DNA from: Microscilla marina ATCC 23134
GTDB taxonomy: Bacteria; Bacteroidota; Bacteroidia; Cytophagales; Microscillaceae
Length of the DNA stretch: 38,836 bases
NCBI RefSeq assembly: GCF_000169175.1
Contig: NZ_AAWS01000070.1
Location: forward strand, 1-38,836
Direction: 5' to 3'
Shown here: positions 24,533 through 32,077 of the stretch, piece after piece
Layout of the letters: each line of letters opens with the position of its first letter
Position numbering within the stretch: the first letter of the stretch is position 1
Notes under the pieces: generated by a model
Databases searched by the model: none
The model's input: only the letters and a program-made list of their open reading frames with translations
What the model was told of the DNA's origin: nothing
Translations under genes and position numbers: made by a program

Positions 24533-25233
24533 GTGCGGTTGTTTTTTTTCAATTGTTGTTGTATCCATTCGTGTTCAAGCGGGGCACGTTTCCAGTTTCT
24601 GGTCCAGTGCTCATCAGTTTGCACGTGGTTGGCTCTTACCCATTTAAAAACACTTTGGTCAAAATCGTCTGACTCAAAAGCAGTGGCTAAACGCACTACC
24701 GCCCCTTCTTTGGGTACTTCAATACCCAGCTCCAGGCTTTCAAACTCACTGGGTTCGCGCAAAACCCCATCAATCAATGCCTTAAGTTCGGCTTCGTTTT
24801 GCACGGTTCCTTCAAACAACACTGGCGCCAGAGGTAGGTCTAGCAAGTCGGCATACATAACCACTTCTTCCCAGGGAAGCCATACCGTGCCCTGACGCAT
24901 GCCAAACACATAGAAATATTGCTGTAACCCTGTATAAGTAATAGAGTGAATCGCAAACAGACTTTCGCCAAAAACCTCTAGCTCGTCTAGTTGATAGTGT
25001 ATGCGGGTGTGAATATCCCACAGGTAGCTTGACCAAGGGTTTTGGGTAGGCGCAGCATGGGAGCGGGCAAATACACCGTGTTGATTCAAGCAAGTATTTT
25101 CGCCATCCAGTTTTTCGGTAATGATGATGGGTTGCCCAATGGCTTGGTCTATAAAAGCCGCAATCTTATCGTCAGAAGTAGCCCCAGGCGACCAGGGCAA
25201 GTGATAAGTACGGGGGTATTTTTTTGAGTTCAT
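24529..25233 (-). CDS. RNA ligase family protein (end sealing)
   Basis: A 234-residue ATP-dependent RNA ligase, joining 3'-OH and 5'-phosphate ends through a lysyl-AMP intermediate. The nucleotidyltransferase motifs are present in order: motif I EKLDGENT (adenylated Lys at ~41), motif III-like ELEVFGESLFAIHSI, motif IV PKEGAVVRLA and motif V VFKWVR. It lacks any additional domain, being little more than the catalytic module, and is close to the Rnl2-like RNA_ligase family. It overlaps the downstream HD-Pnk start by 4 bases (ATGA), so the two are almost certainly translated together and act in one pathway: HD-Pnk heals ends, the ligase seals them. Confidence 0.9.
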   Translation of the reverse strand: MNSKKYPRTYHLPWSPGATSDDKIAAFIDQAIGQPIIITEKLDGENTCLNQHGVFARSHAAPTQNPWSSYLWDIHTRIHYQLDELEVFGESLFAIHSITYTGLQQYFYVFGMRQGTVWLPWEEVVMYADLLDLPLAPVLFEGTVQNEAELKALIDGVLREPSEFESLELGIEVPKEGAVVRLATAFESDDFDQSVFKWVRANHVQTDEHWTRNWKRAPLEHEWIQQQLKKNNRT

Positions 25234-25559
25234 AACAGTAGTAAGGTAAGCTACCAGCTACAGCAAGCTTAAACGTTATTGTATACCGTAATAGCAAGTA
25301 ATTGGCGATAGGTTACAAGTAAAGGTAACTTGCGCTATGGCTGTAGCGTCACGTAGAAAAAATAAAATGTATTAAAAAAAGAAAGGTGTAGTTAATCAGG
25401 TAGCTCTGAGGTGTTTAGAAATGCTTATAGCAATGCCCTCTTATGGAATTTTTTTGCAAATGTGAGCATTCAAAAAAAAATCAACAATGGGCAGGCTCGC
25501 TGCAAAACTACCAATGATATATTAAAAACTACATAATGATGAAAATGGAGAAGTTGAGT
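25234..25559. other. Gene-free stretch upstream of the ligase/HD-Pnk operon
   Basis: It should hold the promoter of the minus-strand ligase gene, but no convincing TTG/TAnnTTTG pair is seen. The sequence GCGCTATGGCTGTAGCGTC at ~25332 is a partial dyad reminiscent of other intergenic repeats in the window. Nothing else is recognisable. Confidence 0.3.
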
Positions 25560-27572
25560 TTATTGGGATTCAGCTTCAGGGTTTAACTTTTGTTCAGGAA
25601 ATATTACGGTAAAACAGCTGCCAAGGTTTTTCTTACTGTGTACTTTTATGTCGCCACCCATCAATTCTACAATCTTTTTGGCAATGGCAAGTCCTAGCCC
25701 ACTGCCCTGAAAACGTCGTTCCATGCCTGTACTCTCTTGCTTGAAAGGCTCAAATATTTCTTTCAAAAAATGTTCTTCTATGCCTATGCCAGTGTCTATT
25801 ACCTCTATCGTCAGGCAATTGTTTTCATCGTTTAACCTCAGGGTTACCCCACCTCTTTCGGTAAACTTAATGGCGTTGCCCAGCAAGTTATTCAATACCT
25901 GTTCAAGCAAATAAGGGTCGATAAGTACTTGCTTTTGGGCGAGGTTAAATTCAATGTTCAGGTAAATATTGCGACTATTGGCGAGTACTTCCAGCGATTG
26001 TACCAAGGCACTGACTAACTCTATAATGTTTACTTGTTCCCACGATACTTCGGCTCGGTTGGCTTCTATCCGCGACAAATCCAGTATGCCATTAATAGTG
26101 TTGAGCAATCGTTGGCCGCTTTGCCCAATCAAGTGGGCGTAATGCAGCATTGTTTCATTGTCTGACTCTATTTCAATCAATTGCACCACCCCTAAAATAC
26201 CATTGAGGGGAGTTCTTATTTCATGGCTCATATTGGCCAAAAAGTTAGATTTAAGGCGATTGGCTTCTTCAGCTTTGTCTTTGGCAACAATGAGTTGTTT
26301 TTCAGCGTTTTTGCGCTCTGTAATATCAAAGCGGATAAATAGGTACTTGTAAGGGTCGTGTCCTTCGTCTTTGTACAAAAAAGGCACAATGGTTACATCT
26401 ACCCAATAAAAAGTCCCGTCTTTTGCCCGGTTATGAATCTCTCCCCGCCAAAGCATTCCTTTACGAACAGTGCCCCACATGTCCTTAAAAAAACTGCGTG
26501 GATGATATCCCGAGTTTACCAGGCTATGTTTTTGCCCCAACAATTCGTGTTCTTCGTATTTAGACACCCGGCAAAAAGCTTCGTTGGCGTGGGTAATGTA
26601 ACCGTTGCGGTCGGTAATGGTGATAAGTGCGGCTTGATCAATGGCAAACTGTTGATGTTGTAGTTCGTTGATCAACTGCGACAGGTATTTTTCGTGTGCC
26701 TTATATTCCGTAGTGTTGGTGTGTATGCTGAGGTATTTCTTTTGGTGGGCGGCAGTATCATACATTACCCTTATGGTGAGCTTGTTCCAATAAGGTAAGC
26801 CATCCTTACGGCGGTTTTGTAATTCTTCTTCTACAATTTCATTTTTCTCTATTTTAGCCTCAATACGTTTGATTGCCTCCTTATTCAAGTCTTTTTGTTG
26901 CAAAAACTTTGTCAGTGGTACCCCTTCAATCTCCCTTAGCTCATATCCAGTTACTTTGTTAAAACTATCGTTTACCCATTCTATTTGCCCGTGCTCATTG
27001 GTCACTATTACAAAATCGTTGATGTGTTTGACTACAAACGACAAGCGGTCAAGGGTGCGTTCACGCTGAAAACGCTTTGTGATGTCTTCAAAGGTGAGCA
27101 TCAAGTATGTGGATTGTCCATTGTTGCCAATAAACCTGGTCTTCACGTCCAGCACAGTTTCCTGCGCATTGTTGTGCCAATGCAATACATCTTCAAAAGC
27201 TTTTTGTTTGATAAAAGCGTGTTTAATCAAAGTTAACAAGTGCCACCATTCGCGCGAGGCACTGCTCCACAAATGCTGTAAGTTGGCCTGGTTTACTACT
27301 TCAGGCGTGGTTTGCCACCATTGGCAATAAGTTTCATTGGCAAGCAATACGTTCATTTCGGTATTGATGACCAACACCGCCAAGCGCGTATCCTGCATGA
27401 CAGATTTGCCCAATAATAAAGTGATTTCGTCTGTGTTGATGGGGTTTTGACGAAGGTCAGCAGTAGGTTGATGAATGGATTCTCCCTCTTTAATTTGAGC
27501 CAGGTAAGGAAATAAATCTACGCCCGAAGCTTTAGAAAGTTTTTCTATCAGGGAATGTATGTCAGCATCCAT
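25560..27572 (-). CDS. Soluble multi-PAS sensor histidine kinase
   Basis: A 670-residue kinase without membrane segments, so it senses a cytoplasmic or diffusible signal. Three PAS domains follow an N-terminal helical stretch: ~60-165, ~170-290 (FVIVTNEHGQIEWVNDSFNKVTGYEL) and ~305-425 (ITITDRNGYITHANEAFCRVSKYEEHELLG), each ending in a PAC segment (DITKR, NTTEYK, DITERK). The HisKA domain has FLANMSHEIRTPLNGILG with phospho-accepting His at ~449. The HATPase has NLLGNAIKFTE, IDTGIGIEE, FEPFKQ and GSGLGLAIAKKI. There is no receiver domain. No response regulator is adjacent, so the partner is unknown; the stand-alone receiver at 12216 is a remote possibility only. Confidence 0.95.
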   Translation of the reverse strand: MDADIHSLIEKLSKASGVDLFPYLAQIKEGESIHQPTADLRQNPINTDEITLLLGKSVMQDTRLAVLVINTEMNVLLANETYCQWWQTTPEVVNQANLQHLWSSASREWWHLLTLIKHAFIKQKAFEDVLHWHNNAQETVLDVKTRFIGNNGQSTYLMLTFEDITKRFQRERTLDRLSFVVKHINDFVIVTNEHGQIEWVNDSFNKVTGYELREIEGVPLTKFLQQKDLNKEAIKRIEAKIEKNEIVEEELQNRRKDGLPYWNKLTIRVMYDTAAHQKKYLSIHTNTTEYKAHEKYLSQLINELQHQQFAIDQAALITITDRNGYITHANEAFCRVSKYEEHELLGQKHSLVNSGYHPRSFFKDMWGTVRKGMLWRGEIHNRAKDGTFYWVDVTIVPFLYKDEGHDPYKYLFIRFDITERKNAEKQLIVAKDKAEEANRLKSNFLANMSHEIRTPLNGILGVVQLIEIESDNETMLHYAHLIGQSGQRLLNTINGILDLSRIEANRAEVSWEQVNIIELVSALVQSLEVLANSRNIYLNIEFNLAQKQVLIDPYLLEQVLNNLLGNAIKFTERGGVTLRLNDENNCLTIEVIDTGIGIEEHFLKEIFEPFKQESTGMERRFQGSGLGLAIAKKIVELMGGDIKVHSKKNLGSCFTVIFPEQKLNPEAESQ

Positions 27573-27599
27573 TTGAGAAGTATTATTTATTATGAGTAT

Positions 27600-27982
27600 A
27601 TAACTACCCAGTTTAGTTTGTTCAATGCCTTAGAGTATGAATGACGCATTTTGTTTGCTGCCTGTAGAACAGGGTTTACCTAGTGGAGGTTATGCCGACA
27701 TCCCGCTTGCGGGGCACTTAGTGCACTAGGGATTTAATAAATACGCTATTTATTCGAGACTATTTTGTTTGCTGACGCACTTCAAAAAGTGCGCATAGCC
27801 AAAGCTACGCAAACTTTTTTAAGTAAAGTCAGCAGGCTAAAGACTCCGAAGAACCGAGCCTACAGCTCTGCTGTGGCGAGCTCTGCGAAGCTAATGTAGT
27901 AGGAATTTAGTCCCTAGTGCACTAGAACCTTTTCGGGGCTTTTAACTCTACAAACAAGTGCAGGTGTAAACTGGGTAGTCAT
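27600..27982. repeat. Composite repeat region: outer inverted repeat, repeat A and inserted element
   Basis: The whole gap between the kinase and aminopeptidase genes is enclosed by an inverted repeat, ATAACTACCCAGTTTA (27600-27615) against TAAACTGGGTAGTCAT (27967-27982), 15/16 matching. Inside lies repeat A (27668-27946), with its hairpin CCCGCTTGCGGG at 27702-27713, interrupted by hairpin repeat B copy 2. No gene is present. Confidence 0.65.
27719..27924 (+). repeat. Hairpin repeat (family B), copy 2, nested in repeat A
   Basis: Bounded by TAGTGCACTAGGGATTTAAT (27719-27738) and TTTAGTCCCTAGTGCACTA (27906-27924), inverted to each other. It has the same 18-base core as copy 1, GCATAGCCAAAGCTACGC (27793-27810), with arms AAAAAGT/ACTTTTT (27784-27790, 27813-27819) and outer GCTGAC/GTCAGC (27771-27776, 27828-27833). 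Confidence 0.75.
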
Positions 27983-27989
27983 ACCATAT

Positions 27990-29057
27990 TTACTTAAAGT
28001 ACCTAAAGTCGTGGTTGTTGGGCAATTGCACCAAAAACTCATACATGAGGTCAATTACTTGTTCTACATCATCTTTCGACACCGTTTCTACTGTAGTGTG
28101 CATATATTTTAGAGGTAGCGAAATTAGTGCCGATGCTACTCCTGCGTTAGAATAAGCAAAGGCGTCAGTATCGGTACCAGTACCACGCGAAGAAGCCGTT
28201 CGTTGAAAAGGAATGTCTTTTTCTTCGGCTACTTTAATCACCATATCCAATACATTGAACTGTACTGATGGAGCGTAGCTCAATACGGGTCCTTTTCCGC
28301 AACTCAAGTCACCTTCTTTTACTTTGTTGTACAGCGGCGACTGGGTGTCGTGGCAAACATCGGTTACCAAGGCAAGGTCAGGTTTTATACGGTTGGCAAT
28401 CATTTGTGCCCCACGCAAACCTATTTCTTCTTGTACACTATTGGTAATATACAAACCAAACTCAGGCCGTACCCCGTTCTCGTGCAGTTTGCGTGCCACT
28501 TGAGCAATCATATAACCTCCAATACGATTATCGAGCGCGCGCCCCACATAGTATTTATTATTTAACTCGGTCAGTTCGTCTTCAAAAGTAACTACTGAGC
28601 CTACATGTACTCCTAGCTCTTCTACTTCTTCTTTGGTACTACAGCCACAATCGAGCACCAGGTTTTTTATTTCGGCTTTGGGTTCATTTTTTTCGCCCAT
28701 TCGTGTATGAATCGCCGGCCAACCAAATACGCCTTTTACGATGCCTTTTTTGGTGTGAATGTTTACCCGCATCGAGGGAGCTATCACTGGGTCAGAGCCA
28801 CCATTGCGAATTACATAAATGTAGCCATTTTCGGTAATGTAATTTACATACCACGAAATTTCGTCAGCGTGTGCTTCTATTACTACTTTGTATTTTGCCT
28901 CTGGGTTAATCACCCCTGCTACCGAACCATAAGTGTCTACTATATAGTCGTCTACATAAGGCTTGATGTAGTCTAACCATATTTTTTGTCCTGAACTCTC
29001 AAATCCAGTGGGTGAAGCATTGTTTAAATATTTCTCTAAAAACTCTTGTTGTGTCAT
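27990..29057 (-). CDS. M42 family metallo-aminopeptidase (glutamyl aminopeptidase/endoglucanase type)
   Basis: A cytoplasmic di-metal aminopeptidase of 355 residues, normally assembling as a large tetrahedral dodecamer. The metal ligands and catalytic residues are visible in order: His in VVIEAHADEI, Asp in GRALDNRIGG, the catalytic Glu-Glu in SVQEEIGLRGA, Asp in LVTDVCHD and His in KYMHTTVE. The PDZ-like insert region (~70-165) is present, and the C-terminus is complete. The substrate is peptides, with specificity not predictable. It is on the same strand as the histidine kinase but separated by repeats, so joint transcription is uncertain. Confidence 0.95.
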   Translation of the reverse strand: MTQQEFLEKYLNNASPTGFESSGQKIWLDYIKPYVDDYIVDTYGSVAGVINPEAKYKVVIEAHADEISWYVNYITENGYIYVIRNGGSDPVIAPSMRVNIHTKKGIVKGVFGWPAIHTRMGEKNEPKAEIKNLVLDCGCSTKEEVEELGVHVGSVVTFEDELTELNNKYYVGRALDNRIGGYMIAQVARKLHENGVRPEFGLYITNSVQEEIGLRGAQMIANRIKPDLALVTDVCHDTQSPLYNKVKEGDLSCGKGPVLSYAPSVQFNVLDMVIKVAEEKDIPFQRTASSRGTGTDTDAFAYSNAGVASALISLPLKYMHTTVETVSKDDVEQVIDLMYEFLVQLPNNHDFRYFK

Positions 29058-29920
29058 TAAACTAAAAGATTAGATAATACAATATATAAAAGTTGTTTTG
29101 TGTTTCTTTATTGATACCAATGGACACACGCCAGCAATGCCTATGTCTATGAAATATGAGACTACTTTAAGCCCTGATTAAAAATAGACTAACCAGCAAA
29201 TATAAATAACTTCAGCATATCCTTGGGGTTTCATCTTAAAAAAGCCAATCAAAAAAACTGATAGGCGACAATGCAGTAAGTATGGGCAAATATTGAGATA
29301 AAAATTCTGAAAATATGTCCGCAAACTATGTCATGAAGAGTATGTATAATTGCATAAAGAGGGAGCCGTTAGGTTCATTAACAACTCATTAAGAGATGTT
29401 TATAAATATTTAACACCGCTCTATAATACAAAGTGGTAAATTTATCGTTAATTTTGTAACATAATGATTGATACTTAGGAATAAAACCAGGAGTGAAACT
29501 CTTTTCTTTGTTTTTAGTAGGCATTACAAAAAAACGAAATGAGTTTTAGCGTATGTTTATTCCTTGGTAATCATTAAAAAAATAAAATGTATAGAGTAAT
29601 TATTAACTACGCATAAACAACGGACAAGGAGTTGACAAACAGTTAGTTGCTTTTGTTCGTTTGTTGCACTTAATTTTGACCAAATTTCTTAAGTGATCTG
29701 GAAAAAATAAGATGTGCCAATTTAAGAAAATATATTGTTCTCAGACGATTCAAAAAAAACGGTGCATAGCCAAAGCTATGAGGCTTTTTTTTTGAGAAGA
29801 ATGAGGGCAATAGATACACTTTAATGGCTCAAATTATTTATGAAAGATCACTAATAATTACTTGAATAAAGTATTATGTTATTTTTTAGTATGATTACTT
29901 ATCTACAAACCCAAGTTTTT
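29058..29920. other. Long gene-free stretch upstream of DUF1573 gene
   Basis: AT-rich with no gene-like frame. It carries hairpin repeat B copy 3 at 29735-29812 and presumably the promoters of the flanking M42 and DUF1573 genes. Nothing else is identified. Confidence 0.5.
29735..29812 (+). repeat. Hairpin repeat (family B), copy 3
   Basis: The core GCATAGCCAAAGCTATG (29764-29780) forms CATAGC-CAAA-GCTATG. The arms are TCAAAAAAAA (29750-29759) and TTTTTTTTGA (29786-29795), different in sequence from copies 1 and 2 yet still complementary. I could not find clear terminal repeats for this copy. Confidence 0.65.
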
Positions 29921-31075
29921 ATGAAAAGATTATTGCCAATAGGGCTATCGTTTATTTTTGCATTGGTTGCTACGGTAGCCTATGCCCAGCCAAAGATTCA
30001 GTTTAATAAAACCAAGCATGCATTTGGCACCATCAAAGAGGATGGCGGACTTGCTCAGGTAACCTTTAGTTTCAAGAATACAGGAAACCAAACGCTCAAA
30101 CTAACCAATGTGAAGGCGTCTTGTGGGTGTACTACCCCTACCTGGACCAAAGCCGAAATAAAGCCGGGTGGTTCAGGCGTAGTAAAAGCTGCTTTTAACC
30201 CTATGGGTAGAGTAGGCGCATTTAACAAAAGTATTACTGTGCGAAGTAATGCGCAACCTGCTGTAAGCATTTTACAAATTTCGGGAAAGGTAACCCCTCG
30301 CAAAAAAGGACCAAAAGATTGGTATCCGGTAGCTTTGGGTAACCTTAGGTTTAAATCAAACACGGTGTGGTTTGGTGACATTATGCACGACAGCAAAAAT
30401 ACCGAAAAGTCTACTTTTATTTATAACGATGGCAACGACCCCATCACGCTTAACTTAGCGGCTACCAAACTACCTAAACACGTACAGATTGTATCGGTGT
30501 TTGAAGCAAAGGTAGGGGAGACCAAAGTAAAAAAAGCCAAGCGTAAGAAGAAAAAAGAGGTCACCATTAAGCCTAAACAGGCAATAGGGCTTACGTTTGC
30601 TTATAATGCTACCGAGAAAAAAGACTGGGACTATGTATATGATAGTTTTATGCTGATCACTGATGACAAAATCCAAGCTAAAAAACGTATGAGTGTGGGT
30701 GGATACATCAAAGAAAAATTTTCTAAAAAAGCCCTTTTAACCCCCCCAGCAGCCAAATTTGACAAAACCACGCACAGCTTTGGTACGATGAAGCAAAATG
30801 CGCGGGCATCTGCCACCTTTAAAATAAGCAACGAAGGCAAAAGCACTTTGTATATTCGCAAAACCAAGGCATCTTGTGGTTGTACAGCTACCAAGCCTAA
30901 GAAAAAAGTATTGGCACCTGGCGAGTCTACTACCATTGGTGTAACTTATTCAAGTGGCACATCTAAAGGGCGTATCAATAAGAGTGTAACGGTGATTACC
31001 AATGACCCTAAAAAGCCTAAAACAGTATTGAGCATTACGGCTGATGTAAGCCCAAGTGCTAAGCCTAAAAAGTAG
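29921..31075 (+). CDS. Exported protein with two DUF1573 domains
   Basis: A 384-residue secreted or periplasmic protein. The ATG at 29921 is chosen because it begins a textbook signal peptide (MKRLLPIGLSFIFALVATVA, cleavage after AYA); an earlier ATG at 29876 would bury it. Two ASPM/Hydin-like Ig domains of the DUF1573 type follow, at ~22-125 and ~275-380. Each opens with F-x-x-T-x-H-x-FGT (KHAFGTIKEDGG, THSFGTMKQNAR) and carries the conserved KASCGCT. A basic Lys/Arg-rich loop lies at ~200-215, and the middle ~130 residues are a diverged third repeat (NDPITLNLAATKLPKHVQI). DUF1573 proteins are very common in Bacteroidota; their function is unknown and a structural or binding role is assumed. 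Confidence 0.93.
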   Translation: MKRLLPIGLSFIFALVATVAYAQPKIQFNKTKHAFGTIKEDGGLAQVTFSFKNTGNQTLKLTNVKASCGCTTPTWTKAEIKPGGSGVVKAAFNPMGRVGAFNKSITVRSNAQPAVSILQISGKVTPRKKGPKDWYPVALGNLRFKSNTVWFGDIMHDSKNTEKSTFIYNDGNDPITLNLAATKLPKHVQIVSVFEAKVGETKVKKAKRKKKKEVTIKPKQAIGLTFAYNATEKKDWDYVYDSFMLITDDKIQAKKRMSVGGYIKEKFSKKALLTPPAAKFDKTTHSFGTMKQNARASATFKISNEGKSTLYIRKTKASCGCTATKPKKKVLAPGESTTIGVTYSSGTSKGRINKSVTVITNDPKKPKTVLSITADVSPSAKPKK

Positions 31076-31101
31076 TTTTAAACTACAAGTGAATCAATTT
31101 A

Positions 31102-31139
31102 AAAACCCTGCTTGTCAATCAAAAGATAAGCAGGGTTTT
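31102..31139 (+). terminator. Terminator after DUF1573 gene
   Basis: AAAACCCTGCTT (31102-31113) pairs perfectly with 31128-31139 around a 14-base loop, with T-rich sequence after it. Confidence 0.88.
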
Positions 31140-31175
31140 GTTGTATCTGGGCTAAATAAGTATTCCTAAAGCAGT

Positions 31176-31207
31176 AAAGTCAAGCCTTGTACACAAGACT
31201 TGACTTT
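31176..31207 (-). terminator. Probable terminator after STAS-like gene
   Basis: AAAGTCAAG (31176-31184) pairs with CTTGACTTT (31199-31207), with an inner CTTGT/ACAAG stem. It lies 40 bases past the stop codon of the minus-strand gene. The T-tract is short. Confidence 0.6.
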
Positions 31208-31248
31208 TGAAAATATAACATATAAACTTAGCTTACGAATTTTTCTAC

Positions 31249-31671
31249 TTAACCGTTGGCTAACCAGTGATGGGCAGCTTTCATGTCTTTAAAAGACTTG
31301 GCAGCAATGGCGTACCTTACTGCTTGGTTTACATTTTCTTTCAATGTATTGATCGCTACTTCGCCAAAAATATTGTCGGCATTGATGATGGCAAGTTTTT
31401 TCATGCCTGCTTTATACATTTGCAGATTCCAGGTATCTCTCAGCCAGTCTTGCTCTGCTTTTTTTACTGCGCCTAGTTTTTCGGTGTTTAACACCACTCC
31501 TGTGTTGGGCTGAACAGCCGTTGTATAAAGTTTATAGCCGTTTTCGAATAGTTTAATAAGCTGTGGACTTGTCAAAAATCCATGAATATTTATTGTAAGA
31601 CATTGGTTAGACGCACTATATTCTACAGTTGCGTTCTTTTCTTTGTAAAGGACTTGGTTACTATTGCTCAT
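31249..31671 (-). CDS. Small STAS/SpoIIAA-like protein
   Basis: A 140-residue cytoplasmic protein starting MSNSNQVLYKEKNATVEYSA. It alternates strand and helix: QCLTINIHGFLTSPQLIKLF, GVVLNTEKLG, a Trp-bearing helix (QDWLRDTWNLQMYKAG), then KKLAIINADN and a C-terminal helix with HHWLANG. This matches the pattern of STAS-like proteins that are numerous in Cytophagales, and it is broadly similar to the gene at 22843-23271. No phosphorylatable Ser in a clear STAS motif can be assigned. The role is unknown; regulatory protein contacts are the family expectation. Confidence 0.75.
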   Translation of the reverse strand: MSNSNQVLYKEKNATVEYSASNQCLTINIHGFLTSPQLIKLFENGYKLYTTAVQPNTGVVLNTEKLGAVKKAEQDWLRDTWNLQMYKAGMKKLAIINADNIFGEVAINTLKENVNQAVRYAIAAKSFKDMKAAHHWLANG

Positions 31672-32077
31672 GGTTTGTTTTCAAAAAAAAATTAAATTTT
31701 GATAATACAAAGTAACTTACTTTTGCCCATACATGTAAACTCAATTTATATGTAAACTCTACCCATGTAATAATTTATAAATGTTTATGAATGCACCAGA
31801 CGTAAAAACTCAAAAAAATAGGTGATCTCTAACTAATAAACTTATAACTTACTGAAAATAAGTATGCCATGAATTTGTTAGCTACCTATGAACTCAACGC
31901 AGTTAAACAGGGTGTACCTAGTGGAGGCTATGCCGACATCCCGCTTGCGGGGCACCTGGCACCTAGTCGCTAGAACCTTGTTGGGGCTTCTAAGGTGACC
32001 TCTTCCATCAAAATAGTACCAAAACGGTGTAAGTTATATACAACATTTGCTCAGATATTTACTCGTTTTTTGATAGT
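31672..32077. repeat. Gene-free stretch with uninterrupted copy of repeat A
   Basis: Repeat A occupies 31906-31993: AACAGGGTGTACCTAGTGGA, then TGCCGACATCCCGCTTGCGG with the hairpin CCCGCTTGCGGG (31940-31951), and CTAGAACCTT near the right end. It is colinear with the copy at 27668-27946 but lacks the inserted element. The rest is AT-rich and holds the promoter region of the STAS-like gene. Confidence 0.7.
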
